This document shows, one piece after another, positions 56,056-64,000 of a DNA stretch of 64,000 nt. The translations under genes were made by a program, and so were the position numbers. The DNA is from Enterococcus sp. DIV1094 (lineage in GTDB: Bacteria > Bacillota > Bacilli > Lactobacillales > Enterococcaceae): positions 1,446,001 to 1,510,000 of the forward strand of contig NZ_CP147250.1 in NCBI RefSeq assembly GCF_017316305.2, written 5' to 3'. How positions within the stretch are numbered: the first letter of the stretch is position 1; every line of letters begins with the position of its first letter. Under the pieces are notes generated by a model. That model was not told the origin of the DNA, ran no database searches, and saw nothing but the letters and a program-made list of their open reading frames with translations.

Positions 56056-57459
56056 TTATTTAGGGAAGAATAGTGAGTGAGCAATTCCTGGTGCCCAGTT
56101 TGTATCACCATAGTTCAAGTGAGACTGCCAAGTGATGTAAGTCACACCGTTGTGGACAACTTCTTCACCTGCTGTATAAGAAACTGGTGAGAAGAAGCTT
56201 CCTACTGTCCATTGACGTCCAGTAACGACTTCGCCGCCACCGTTGCCATTGTCACCACCATTGTCGCCGCCATTGTCGCCGCCATTTTCATCGCGATCAG
56301 TTGTGATTGTTAATGTGTTACTTGCTTCTGAAACATCGCCTTCATTGCTGATTGCGCGAATAACAAATGAGTATTGTGTTTCAGGAGTTAAACCTTCTAC
56401 TTCAAAAACAGTTTCAGAAGTTGAACCAATCAACTCGCCATTACGGAAGATATCATATTGTTTGATTCCTTTCGAGTGAGTTGAAGCTCCCCACATCAAT
56501 GAAACGCTTGAGCTTGTTTGGCCCATTGAATGTAAGTTTCTAGGTGCAGTTGGTTTTTCTTCTGCAGTTTCAGATAAAGTTGTTACAGATAGAGCTGTTC
56601 TTTCAGAAACTAATCCTGTTTGGCCTACTGCTTCGATTTCATATGTGTATGTAGTTTCCGCAGTTAAGTTTTGATCGCTGAAATCTGGTGAAGCTGTATT
56701 GCCTAATAATTGACCGTCACGATAAACGTTGAATGATGAAGCATTTGCTTGTCCATCCCAAGTCAATTGAGCAGTTGAAGAAGTCACGTCAGTTGCGCGA
56801 ACGTTACGTGGTGCAGTTGGTGCTACTGGAATTGCTGAGTCACCTTTCAAGTTCACGTCGATTACTTGGTAGAATGCCATTGCTGTATCGTGTACATCCC
56901 AAACTGCTAAAACAACATGGTAACCAAGACGGTCGCTAGGGATATTCACTGAGTGTGATGGGTTCGTTGCAGCTTGAGCTCCACCGTGGTTGATTGTCGT
57001 TAACAACTCAAAATCGCTACGATCTAATTGATCATTTGGATTCCAATCTGCTTTTGTAATATAGTAATGCCATTTAGTTGTACTATGAGATTGTGTATAG
57101 CGCCAAGTGAAAGTATTAGGACCTGTATTCAAGTCTTGTTTTGTCCACATTGTCGCAGTTTGGCGGTCTAAGTTGAAGTTGTTTCCAACCGCGCCGTTTG
57201 CAGAAGCGATGCGTCCGTCAGCAGGACCAGCAGCTGGGAAGCCTTTCAATGCTTCTAATGATTGTGGTTCGTAAATTACTGGACCGTATTGTGCTAATGC
57301 TGCATTGTGGTTAACTAGGCGGTCACGGTGTCCTTGATAAGAACGACTGATTGGTGACTGCACGTAACCGTGAGCTGAAGCGTCTTGTCCTCCGATAGAT
57401 AATCCTACTCCTACTAAAACGCTAGAGCATAAAACTGTTGCTAAAATTTGTTTTTTCAT
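56056..57459 (-). CDS. Secreted lytic polysaccharide monooxygenase (AA10) with FnIII and CBM5/12 modules
   Basis: 467 aa. A signal peptide ends at ASA, leaving His30 as the mature N-terminus (HGYVQSP). With the second His in TQSHSTTKWHYY it forms the copper histidine brace, and AFYQVIDV supplies the axial Phe. The AA10 domain spans about 30-205, then come two FnIII domains (about 213-385), a Gly/Asn/Asp linker with tandem GGDN repeats and a C-terminal CBM5/12 chitin-binding module (RQWTVGSFFSPVSYTAGEEVVHNG). It oxidatively cleaves chitin or related glycans. ATG at 57459 follows GGAGG; the earlier ATG overlaps that site. It is a paralog of the next gene. Confidence 0.94.
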   Translation of the reverse strand: MKKQILATVLCSSVLVGVGLSIGGQDASAHGYVQSPISRSYQGHRDRLVNHNAALAQYGPVIYEPQSLEALKGFPAAGPADGRIASANGAVGNNFNLDRQTATMWTKQDLNTGPNTFTWRYTQSHSTTKWHYYITKADWNPNDQLDRSDFELLTTINHGGAQAATNPSHSVNIPSDRLGYHVVLAVWDVHDTAMAFYQVIDVNLKGDSAIPVAPTAPRNVRATDVTSSTAQLTWDGQANASSFNVYRDGQLLGNTASPDFSDQNLTAETTYTYEIEAVGQTGLVSERTALSVTTLSETAEEKPTAPRNLHSMGQTSSSVSLMWGASTHSKGIKQYDIFRNGELIGSTSETVFEVEGLTPETQYSFVIRAISNEGDVSEASNTLTITTDRDENGGDNGGDNGGDNGNGGGEVVTGRQWTVGSFFSPVSYTAGEEVVHNGVTYITWQSHLNYGDTNWAPGIAHSLFFPK

Positions 57460-57967
57460 GTTTCCCTCCATAGATAAAATGATATTTTAGATAACTAGTA
57501 AAGTCGATGTTTATTACTTGATCGATGTGTTTCGTTGTTATCTGTATTTAATATTATCAGAGAATAGCAACTTTTGATAATCTGTTTATACCGACCATTA
57601 GGTAAAATTGGGTCTTGACTCCAAGTTGTGGTAGTATTATCCCTAATATGAATAAATATTGATTTAAAGGCTATTTTATTGATTATTTTATTTGAAATTT
57701 GTTTTTTATTTTGCATATACAAAAACAAAAGGGAAATATGATGATGAAATTTTTTTTCTTTCACAAAATGAACCCTTGTAATCTGTTGTTATTTTTTAAT
57801 TTTTCTCATTTATTTAACATATAAAGTTTGGAGATTGGTGTGTCATCTTTTATGGACGTAGATCTTTATATATTAACTTTTCAATTGCCCAAAACAGCAA
57901 CTAGAAGCTATTCTACATATTATAGAAGGAATTGGATACAGAGAGAGTAGTGGAAGGCCTGTTAAAA
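57460..57967. other. Intergenic region upstream of the first LPMO gene
   Basis: About 500 bp, AT-rich. It contains the LPMO promoter (GATAAT -10 on the minus strand near 57552-57560) and the palindrome at 57589-57604. The rest has no gene that I can support. Confidence 0.45.
57589..57604 (-). promoter_or_regulatory. Palindromic operator upstream of LPMO 1
   Basis: The plus strand reads TACCGACCATTAGGTA. It conforms to TACCNANNNNTNGGTA and recurs at the same relative place upstream of LPMO 2. It lies upstream of a promoter with a poor -35 and GATAAT -10, suiting an activator or a repressor site. Confidence 0.6.
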
Positions 57968-58020
57968 AAAATCAGCACTCGCAAAATCCGAGCCGGACTT
58001 CGCAGGTGCTGACTGATTTT
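57964..58020 (-). terminator. Terminator of LPMO 2
   Basis: On the minus strand AAAATCAGtCAGCAC pairs with GtGCTGATTTTTTTT, with a stacked inner TGCGAA/TTGCGA-type stem. Confidence 0.75.
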
Positions 58021-58118
58021 GAGGTCAAAACTTCGGTTTATGCCTCAACTTTATTGGAGTTTTGTTTCTATGGAACGTTTTCTATATTATCGTTTTAATT
58101 ACGTTTATAAGGTTTTGT

Positions 58119-59489
58119 TTATTTAGGATAGAATAATGAATGAGCAATTCCAGGAGCCCAGTTAGTATCTCCATAGTTCAAGTGAGATTGCCAAGTGATA
58201 TAAGTCACACCATTATGGATCACTTCTTCACCAGCTGTATATGAAACAGGTGAAAATAGGCTTCCTACTGTCCATTGACGTCCAGGAGTCACTTCACCGC
58301 CACCGTCTCCACCGTTGTCATCGCGATCAGTCGTGATTGACAATACGTTACTTGCATCAGATAATTCATCCGTGTTGCTGACTGCGCGAACTGTGAATGA
58401 GTAAGCAGTGTTTGCAGCTAATCCAGTCACGTCGAATACAGTATCGCTTGTTGAGCCGATCAATTGATTGTTACGGTAGATATTGTATTGTTTGATTCCT
58501 TTCGAGTGAGTTGAAGCACCCCACATCAATGAAACACTTGAGCTTGTTTGACCCATAGAGTGTAAATGAGTTGGTGTCGTTGGTTTTTCTTGTGTATTTT
58601 CTGTTGCTGTTTTCACTGTCAATGCTGTTTTAGCAGAGACTAAGCCAGTTTGTCCAACTGCTTCGATCTCATAGTTGTAAGAAGTATCAGCAGTTAAGTT
58701 AGCATCACTGAAATCTGGAGATGTTGTATTTCCAATCAATGCGCCATCGCGGTAAACGTTGTAAGACGCAGTATTTGCTTGACTGTTCCAAGCTAATTGT
58801 ACAGTTGAAGAAGTTACGTTCGTTGCACGAACATTTTGTGGTGCAGTTGGTGCGACAGGAATTGCTGAGTCACCTTTCAAGTTGACATCGACTACTTGGT
58901 AGAAGGCAGCACCTGTATCATGGATATCCCAAACAGCTAAAACAACATGATAACCAAGACGGTCATTAGGGATATTCACTGAGTGTGAAGGATTTGTTGA
59001 AGCTTGCGCCCCACCATGATCGATCGTTGCTAATAATTCCAAATCGCTACGTTTTAATGGCGCATTTGGGTTCCAACCTACTTTAGTAATATAGTAATGC
59101 CATTTAGTTGTACGATGAGATTGTGTATAACGCCATCTGAAGGTATTCACACCTGTATCTAAGTTTTGTTTTGTCCACATTGTTTCTGTTTGGTTGTCTA
59201 GTAAAAAGCTTCCTCCAACCGCACCGTTTGCAGAAGCGATGCGTCCGTCAGCAGGACCAGCTGCTGGGAAACCTTTAGCAGTTTCTAATGATTGTGGTTC
59301 ATAAATCACAGGACCATATTTTGCTACTGCTGCAGCTAAATTAACGTTACGATCCAAGTGTCCTTGATACGCACGACTGATTGGCGATTGTACGTAACCA
59401 TGTGCAGAAGCATCTTGCTCCCCAATCGCTAAACTTGCTCCGAATAAAATACCCGAGCATAAAACTGTACCCAAAATTTGTTTTTTCAT
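58119..59489 (-). CDS. Secreted lytic polysaccharide monooxygenase (AA10), second copy
   Basis: 456 aa with the same order as its neighbour: signal peptide ending ASA, mature His30 (HGYVQSPISRAYQ), AA10 domain with the second His in TQSHRTTKWHYY, two FnIII domains, a shorter Gly/Asp linker and CBM5/12 (RQWTVGSLFSPVSYTAGEEVIHNG). The two proteins are close along the whole length, so this is a recent tandem duplication, but the AA10 surfaces differ at several places. Translation from ATG 59489 after GGAGG. The promoter carries the same palindrome. Confidence 0.94.
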   Translation of the reverse strand: MKKQILGTVLCSGILFGASLAIGEQDASAHGYVQSPISRAYQGHLDRNVNLAAAVAKYGPVIYEPQSLETAKGFPAAGPADGRIASANGAVGGSFLLDNQTETMWTKQNLDTGVNTFRWRYTQSHRTTKWHYYITKVGWNPNAPLKRSDLELLATIDHGGAQASTNPSHSVNIPNDRLGYHVVLAVWDIHDTGAAFYQVVDVNLKGDSAIPVAPTAPQNVRATNVTSSTVQLAWNSQANTASYNVYRDGALIGNTTSPDFSDANLTADTSYNYEIEAVGQTGLVSAKTALTVKTATENTQEKPTTPTHLHSMGQTSSSVSLMWGASTHSKGIKQYNIYRNNQLIGSTSDTVFDVTGLAANTAYSFTVRAVSNTDELSDASNVLSITTDRDDNGGDGGGEVTPGRQWTVGSLFSPVSYTAGEEVIHNGVTYITWQSHLNYGDTNWAPGIAHSLFYPK

Positions 59490-59920
59490 TTTTCCCTCCA
59501 TAAGTAAAAATAGTTTTTAGATAACGAAAGAAAGAATTGGAATATTCGTCCGTTACTCTTTGTTCTGTTATCTTAAAATAAGATTATCAGAAAAAATAAG
59601 GAGATACGAACCAGTTTATACCGATGTGTAGGTAATAAAAATCACACAGATATAAATGATATAGTTTGTTATTGTGTTGGTTTTTAAGGTTTTAGTACCT
59701 TTTTTGAAAACGCGAAAAAATAGTTGTATAAATAGATACTTCTTTTTTCTTTGAATTAAAATACTCATTATTTAGTTATTTAAAATTGATAGTATGGCAG
59801 TTATATAAAATGAAAGCTATTAAGTAGACAAAGGTGACATGACTGATAAAATGATCAGTGAATTCGAATCCATAGTGGAGCTTCTTTAATAAGATTGGGA
59901 GACGTACTATAAAGTAAGAA
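59490..59920. other. Intergenic region between LPMO 2 and the infC promoter
   Basis: About 430 bp, AT-rich. The left part holds the LPMO 2 promoter region (GATAAT -10 on the minus strand near 59582) and its palindrome. I see nothing else beyond low-complexity sequence. Confidence 0.4.
59619..59634 (-). promoter_or_regulatory. Palindromic operator upstream of LPMO 2
   Basis: The plus strand reads TACCGATGTGTAGGTA, the second copy of TACCNANNNNTNGGTA, with further shared flanking bases GTTTA on its left. Confidence 0.6.
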
Positions 59921-59927
59921 AAAAGGT

Positions 59928-59956
59928 TTGACAAATAGAATTGAATTTGATAAGAT
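59928..59956 (+). promoter_or_regulatory. Promoter of infC-rpmI-rplT
   Basis: TTGACA, a 17-nt spacer and TAAGAT. Confidence 0.8.
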
Positions 59957-59962
59957 AATTGA

Positions 59963-60134
59963 GTTGAGAAATAAAAGCAGAAGCACCCGCTTCTCGCCTT
60001 AGTTGATACAGTCACTGGGCTAGATAGTTTTCATCTATGATGTAATGTAGATGGAGTACGTGCGGGTTCTATCAAAAGAACTCGTTTTTTTATTGCCGTT
60101 TATTCGGTAAGCTTTTCTTTCTCTCATAATATTT
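59963..60134 (+). promoter_or_regulatory. L20-type autoregulatory leader of infC-rpmI-rplT
   Basis: The leader reads GCAGAAGCACCCGCTTCTCGCC near 59978-59998 and later GTGCGGGTTCT near 60060-60070. These can pair through CACCCGC/GTGCGGG and compete with a terminator hairpin (GGGTTCT/AGAACTC then TTTTTTT, ending 60091). This anti-terminator/terminator switch is the Firmicute L20 leader layout, in which ribosomal protein L20 represses its own operon. Confidence 0.75.
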
Positions 60135-60142
60135 GGAGGTGA

Positions 60143-60667
60143 ATGACCATAGCAAAGGATATGATGGTTAACGACGGCATTCGTGCACGTGAATTACGAT
60201 TGATCGGTTCAGATGGTGAGCAATTAGGAGTTAAGTCAAAAGCAGAAGCATTGCAAATTGCAGAACAATCAAACTTGGATCTTGTGTTAGTTGCTCCAGG
60301 TGCAAAACCACCAGTAGCGCGAATCATGGACTACGGAAAATACCGTTTCGAGCAACAAAAGAAAGACCGCGAAGCGCGTAAAAAACAAAAAGTGATCAAT
60401 GTAAAAGAAGTTCGTTTAAGTCCAACAATTGATTTGAATGACTTCAATACAAAACTTCGTAATGCACGTAAGTTCTTAGAGAAAGGCGATAAAGTGAAAG
60501 CTTCTATCCGTTTCAAAGGCCGTGCCATTACCCACAAAGAAATTGGTCAAAAAGTCTTAGATCGCTTAGCTGAAGAAACTGCTGATATTGCAACAGTGGA
60601 ACAAAAAGCGAAAATGGACGGACGCAGCATGTTCTTGACGCTGGCACCGAAAAACGACAGTAAGTAA
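60143..60667 (+). CDS. infC: Translation initiation factor IF-3
   Basis: An IF-3 protein of about 173 aa: [34 protein letters not shown] (N-domain), a linker around [27 protein letters not shown], and a C-domain with [25 protein letters not shown]. It prevents subunit joining and checks the start codon. The listed ATG (60143) is only 3 nt from GGAGG. ATA two codons later (60149) is 9 nt away and is the more likely true start; such non-AUG starts of infC allow IF-3 autoregulation. Confidence 0.95.
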   Translation: MTIAKDMMVNDGIRARELRLIGSDGEQLGVKSKAEALQIAEQSNLDLVLVAPGAKPPVARIMDYGKYRFEQQKKDREARKKQKVINVKEVRLSPTIDLNDFNTKLRNARKFLEKGDKVKASIRFKGRAITHKEIGQKVLDRLAEETADIATVEQKAKMDGRSMFLTLAPKNDSK

Positions 60668-60738
60668 TTTGAATGACTAACTGATTGTTGGACAGTCAAT
60701 AGTCGGATAACGAAAGATTTTGAGGAGGAAATATAGTC

Positions 60739-60939
60739 ATGCCAAAACAAAAAACACACCGCGGATCAGCAAAACGTTTCAAACGTACTGGTAAAGGCGG
60801 ATTGAAACGCTTCCGTGCGTTTACAAGTCACCGTTTCCACGGCAAAACTAAAAAACAACGCCGTCAATTACGTAAAGCGCGCATGGTTTCTAGTGGCGAT
60901 TTCAAACGTATTCGTCAACAACTAGCAAAAATGAAATAA
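60739..60939 (+). CDS. rpmI: 50S ribosomal protein L35
   Basis: A 66-aa basic protein, [20 protein letters not shown] at the start, of standard L35 length. It lies between infC and rplT with a good AGGAGG. Confidence 0.97.
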   Translation: MPKQKTHRGSAKRFKRTGKGGLKRFRAFTSHRFHGKTKKQRRQLRKARMVSSGDFKRIRQQLAKMK

Positions 60940-60992
60940 GAACGAAAAATCACTGAAATTTAAAGATCTATTTTTATTAGGAGGAATTATAC

Positions 60993-61352
60993 ATGGCACG
61001 TGTAAAAGGTGGAACAGTAACTCGTAAACGTCGCAAAAAAATGCTGAAATTAGCAAAAGGTTACTACGGTTCAAAACACACTTTATTTAAAACAGCAAAA
61101 GAACAAGTAATGAATTCATACAACTACGCATATCGCGATCGTCGTCAAAAGAAACGCGACTTCCGTAAATTGTGGATCGCTCGTATCAACGCAGCGGCTC
61201 GTATGAATGGCTTAAGCTACTCAAAATTGATGCATGGTTTGAAATTAGCTGAAATCGACATCAACCGCAAAATGTTAGCTGACTTGGCTGTCCACGATGC
61301 AGCAGCATTTACTGCATTAGCTGACCAAGCAAAAGACGCTTTAAACAAATAA
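60993..61352 (+). CDS. rplT: 50S ribosomal protein L20
   Basis: A 119-aa protein with [23 protein letters not shown] at the start and a globular C-domain. It assembles early on 23S rRNA and represses its own operon through the leader described above. The adjacent integrase begins 38 nt beyond its stop. Confidence 0.97.
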   Translation: MARVKGGTVTRKRRKKMLKLAKGYYGSKHTLFKTAKEQVMNSYNYAYRDRRQKKRDFRKLWIARINAAARMNGLSYSKLMHGLKLAEIDINRKMLADLAVHDAAAFTALADQAKDALNK

Positions 61353-61379
61353 TCTAACTAACGTTGTTACGCCAACGTT

Positions 61380-61407
61380 TACCCCGCCTTTATTGAGCGG
61401 GGTTTTT
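61380..61407 (+). terminator. Terminator of the infC operon at the prophage boundary
   Basis: CCCCGC and GCGGGG with a short loop, then TTTTT. The stop codon of the convergent integrase lies in the loop and its last codons are encoded by the right arm. Confidence 0.9.
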
Positions 61408-62616
61408 ATTTTGACCCAGAGATTGACCCAGACTTTTCCCATTCTTCATAAATTCACCGAAAATATCTGCAGTTTCTTCTTTGCCTTCTTTAGTGACATG
61501 AGTGTAAACATTCATCGTTGTTTTTATATTACTGTGCCCCAGACGAGCTTGCACTTGCTTCATACTTGCACCTGCTTCAAATAATAGCGATGCATGAGTA
61601 TGACGGAATCCATGAGGCGTTATCTGATGCAATGATTTGTTTTTGCGATAAAGGGTATCGAGCCATGTTTGTGGTGTTCTTGGATTCATCAAGCCGTTAT
61701 CCTCGTCTTTTGCAAATACTAGCTGTTCGATGGACGGCATCATAGCTAGTAAATCGATATGTTTCTTTTGATGATAGCGCCATTCTTTTAATAGGTCTGC
61801 AGTGTCGGAATCTATACTAATTGTTCTAACTCCTGCTTTAGTCTTTGGTTTTTGGATCAAGGCAGTTCCATTCTTGCCAACAGCAAGCGTTTTGTTTACT
61901 GTTAGAGTCTGATGTTTGAAGTCAATGTCTCGCCATGTTAGAGCCAATGCCTCACCTTTTCGCAAACCTGTATAAGCAAGGAGTGAGAAGAATACAAATC
62001 GTTTAAAAGGATAATTTTCCTTGAGTTCCTTTAGAAGGGATAGCAGTTCTTGACGATCGCAAAAATTAATCACTTCTGGTTCATCGCCTTCTATACTTTC
62101 TACAGGAGTAGGGAGTATTATTTTTTGCATCGGGTTAGATTGGATTTCTCCTATGGATTCAGCATACTTAAAAATCATTCCTGCGTAGTTGATATAGCGA
62201 TCGTAGCGATTCGGATTATCTTTGCACCAAGCATTTGCCTGTTTTTGGCAAGCTGTTACAGTGATCGCTTTGATGTTGTAAGATCCTAATGCAGGCAGAA
62301 TATGCTTGTCAAAGATGATCCTCGTGTTCCAATAGGTGCTCTCTTTGACTTTTGTTTTATACACCAGATTAAACCAATCCTCGAATACTTCCTTGTATGC
62401 TCGATTTGACGAGCGTTGTTTAATTCCATTCTCAGCCACATCGATGTCTAACCTAGCATAGGCTAGCTTGGCTTCTTTTAGTGATGCGAAGCCCCGCCTT
62501 GTGGTTTCTCTTTGTTTCCCAGTAACGGAATCAATTCCTAAATATTTCTTGAACATGTAGGCGGTTGAACCGTCTTTTTTTGTATACTTTTTAATTGGAT
62601 TTTGCTTTGTTGCCAT
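61390..62616 (-). CDS. int: Tyrosine recombinase / phage integrase
   Basis: A 408-aa integrase with an N-terminal arm-binding domain (KKYTKKDGSTAYMFKKYLGIDSVTGKQRETTRRGF), a SAM-like core-binding domain and a catalytic domain. The catalytic residues are Arg in TGLRKGEAL, HGFRHTHASLL (HxxR) and Tyr in TTMNVYTHV. It resembles integrases of temperate phages and conjugative elements of Lactobacillales. It lies at the left end of the element, oriented toward the rplT terminator, so attL is expected just there. Confidence 0.93.
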   Translation of the reverse strand: MATKQNPIKKYTKKDGSTAYMFKKYLGIDSVTGKQRETTRRGFASLKEAKLAYARLDIDVAENGIKQRSSNRAYKEVFEDWFNLVYKTKVKESTYWNTRIIFDKHILPALGSYNIKAITVTACQKQANAWCKDNPNRYDRYINYAGMIFKYAESIGEIQSNPMQKIILPTPVESIEGDEPEVINFCDRQELLSLLKELKENYPFKRFVFFSLLAYTGLRKGEALALTWRDIDFKHQTLTVNKTLAVGKNGTALIQKPKTKAGVRTISIDSDTADLLKEWRYHQKKHIDLLAMMPSIEQLVFAKDEDNGLMNPRTPQTWLDTLYRKNKSLHQITPHGFRHTHASLLFEAGASMKQVQARLGHSNIKTTMNVYTHVTKEGKEETADIFGEFMKNGKSLGQSLGQNKNPAQ

Positions 62617-62666
62617 TATATTTTTTCCTCCCAGTACCTAGCGTGGGGCGCTGGTATGTAGGATCG

Positions 62667-63287
62667 TTAACCTATGTCACCGTTTAGAACAAATTCAGAT
62701 GGATAAAAATCGTTCACATATTCGCTAAATTCAACTGAAGCTAGATCGGTTATATATTCTACAAAAGCCTCTCTAAAGTCATAAGAATCAAAACGCACGG
62801 ATAAAAGTTCAGTAGCAGATCTTGGGAAATTAGTAGTGACGATAACGGCATCTAATTCTTTCGATTCAGTGATAATAAGCTGTATATCGCAAGTAAGGTT
62901 AAATGAGGCTGTAAAACCGTCTGCTTCAATCAATACTTCTAACGGATGGATAACAAATCGAATGTTATCGACATACTCGAATGCACTCTCTTCATCACTT
63001 CCACCAATACTTTCACTAAAGACAGGAACTATAACCCCTCCTGTTGCTTTATTCAAATCGAATGAAAATTTGATATTTTGCTGTGAATTTGGAATGTAAA
63101 CAATCAAGTCTTCTACTGGTACTTTTAATGCTTCAATAATTTTTTCAAGGGTATGAAACTGTATCCCTTTGGAAGTTCCGCTTGCTAATTGGCTTAATGC
63201 ATTCTTAGAAATACCAGTTTTCTTATTTATATCAGCCATGGTCATATTATTTTTAGCAAGCATTTCTTTCAATCTAAATTCAATCAT
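62667..63287 (-). CDS. CI-like phage repressor (XRE HTH)
   Basis: 206 aa. The N-terminal XRE helix-turn-helix is MIEFRLKEMLAKNNMTMADINKKTGISKNALSQLASGTSKG. A C-terminal domain of about 135 residues follows, without a visible Ser-Lys LexA-type protease motif. ATG at 63287 follows GAGGTG. Divergent from the Cro-like gene, a lysogeny-switch arrangement. Confidence 0.85.
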   Translation of the reverse strand: MIEFRLKEMLAKNNMTMADINKKTGISKNALSQLASGTSKGIQFHTLEKIIEALKVPVEDLIVYIPNSQQNIKFSFDLNKATGGVIVPVFSESIGGSDEESAFEYVDNIRFVIHPLEVLIEADGFTASFNLTCDIQLIITESKELDAVIVTTNFPRSATELLSVRFDSYDFREAFVEYITDLASVEFSEYVNDFYPSEFVLNGDIG

Positions 63288-63307
63288 AATGTTCACCTCA
63301 CGCATCA

Positions 63308-63382
63308 ATAGTACCATTCAGGTGTACAAAATACAATTACTTTTATTTTTTTGTTGACTTTTACAAAATACGTGTGTAACAT
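63308..63382. promoter_or_regulatory. Divergent switch promoters and operator repeats
   Basis: Rightward: TTGACT, 17 nt and TAACAT (63354-63382). Leftward (minus strand): TTGTAT, 17 nt and TACTAT (63336-63308). GTGTACA, TTGTACA and TGTACA-type repeats lie at 63321-63328, 63387-63400 and 63407-63413 and are candidate repressor operators. Confidence 0.6.
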
Positions 63383-63441
63383 ACGGTTGTACAATGTACA
63401 TCTTCAGTTGTACTTTTTATTATAAGGAAGGAGTATTTACA

Positions 63442-63669
63442 ATGAAAAATAATTTTTCTCGAATCTTAGGCGAGCGGTTGGTAAAGATTTCAGAGGTTCA
63501 CAGGGCAACTGGATTGAGTCGTGCAACTCTAGGCGAAATTTACTATCAGCGTGCCATGAACATTCAGTTGGATACATTGGTTAAAATTTGTGATTACTTG
63601 CAGATTCCACTTAGTGAACTAATCGAGTACGTACCAAAAAATAAGGAGGGTAAGCGATGCAGGGATTAG
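63442..63669 (+). CDS. Cro-like XRE helix-turn-helix protein
   Basis: 75 aa with an HTH (LVKISEVHRATGLSRATLGEIYYQRAMNIQLDTLVKICDYLQIPLSELIEY). ATG at 63442 has AAGGAAGGAG upstream; earlier codons in the frame fall inside the promoter. Probably the early lytic regulator facing the CI-like gene. It overlaps the next gene by 13 nt. Confidence 0.82.
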   Translation: MKNNFSRILGERLVKISEVHRATGLSRATLGEIYYQRAMNIQLDTLVKICDYLQIPLSELIEYVPKNKEGKRCRD

Positions 63670-64000
63670 TTTTAGCTAAAGAAGAATTGTTCCAAGGTAT
63701 TCATTGTGATTTGTGGATGGATAAAGATAGAAATCCGTTCATGAGTATGGATCAGTTTGCTGAAGCACTTGGATATACCGACAGAAAAGGGATTGAGAAA
63801 ATTGTTGAGAGGAATCCGTATCTAAAGGACAAAGAATTTTCAACTACCGACAAACTGTCGGAGGTTGAGGGGGATAGAGTAGTTAAGCGAGAACGTAGAT
63901 TATTTACACGTGATGGAATAATGGAGGTCTCCTTCTTATCTCAGAAACCAAAGGCTCGTGAATTCAGAGCATGGGCAAGGAAAGTCCTGATTGCTTTTAT
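63657..64000 (+). CDS. BRO-N type phage antirepressor-like protein (partial)
   Basis: The frame is open from ATG 63657 (preceded by AAGGAGGG) to the window edge, at least 114 codons. Its N-terminal part includes LWMDKDRNPFMSMDQFAEALGY, LFTRDGIMEVSFLSQKPKAREFRAWARKVL, as in BRO-N/antirepressor proteins of phages. The C-terminus lies outside the window. Such proteins often follow cro in phage early regions. Confidence 0.75.
   Translation, partial: MQGLVLAKEELFQGIHCDLWMDKDRNPFMSMDQFAEALGYTDRKGIEKIVERNPYLKDKEFSTTDKLSEVEGDRVVKRERRLFTRDGIMEVSFLSQKPKAREFRAWARKVLIAF

Noticed and set aside
57495..57764. 89-codon frame upstream of LPMO 1
   Set aside because: AT-rich non-coding composition, overlapping promoter and palindrome.
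61390..62616. Integrase of a Tn916-like conjugative element instead of a phage
   Set aside because: The next genes are CI-like, Cro-like and BRO-type regulators, which fits a temperate phage better; still, the right end is not in view, so it is not excluded.

Overview
The window is low-GC Firmicute DNA and almost certainly chromosomal Enterococcus, close to the E. faecium group. The evidence is the gene order ddl-murF-cshA-acpS-alr-mazF, an adhE gene, a complete mevalonate block (mvk-mvaD-pmk-fni), an infC-rpmI-rplT operon with an L20-type leader, and AGGAGG-type ribosome binding sites with frequent TTG/GTG starts. No rRNA, tRNA, CRISPR array or IS element was seen.

Region by region: 1-500 holds a small type I (Hol-Tox-like) toxin with a shared bidirectional terminator. 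0.5-13 kb is mostly housekeeping: a CNNM/CorC protein, a MATE exporter, L25/Ctc, a pseudouridine synthase, a HAD phosphatase, uridine kinase, small membrane proteins and an ABC1 kinase. It also holds two structured non-coding elements, at 7.2 and 8.6 kb. 13.4-20.4 kb is the cell-wall and growth block (ddl, murF, cshA, acpS, alr, mazF). 21-26 kb carries a YhgE/Pip protein and a KimA-type K+ transporter. 26.0-26.6 kb is a second mazEF pair whose antitoxin frame is broken at a slippery A-run. 26.8-30.2 kb is an opuC-type osmoprotectant ABC operon. 30.4-40.2 kb has queA, a Ca2+ P-type ATPase, tgt, yajC and adhE. A strong candidate catabolite-regulated small RNA lies antisense-oriented between queA and the ATPase, and Rex-like boxes lie upstream of adhE.

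40.9-50.9 kb is an accessory catabolic locus. A cytoplasmic GH105 unsaturated uronidase, a TRAP transporter (DctPQM), a TIM-barrel isomerase-like protein, AraC and IclR regulators, and KdgA, KdgK, KduI and KduD together form a complete route from imported unsaturated uronide disaccharides to pyruvate and glyceraldehyde-3-phosphate. Several cre-like sites and palindromes sit at its promoters. 50.9-55 kb is the mevalonate pathway on the minus strand, with an unusual double inverted-repeat leader. 56-59.5 kb carries two tandem paralogous copper-dependent chitin-active LPMOs (AA10-FnIII-FnIII-CBM5/12) that share a 16-bp palindrome upstream. From 61.4 kb to the right edge a temperate prophage or related element begins immediately after rplT: integrase, CI-like repressor, Cro-like regulator and a BRO-type protein that runs off the window.

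The most notable observations are the -1 frameshift in mazE at A-AAA-AAG, the cre-overlapped ~390-nt sRNA, the TRAP-based unsaturated-uronide locus, the shared palindrome of the two LPMO genes and the probable ATA start of infC.
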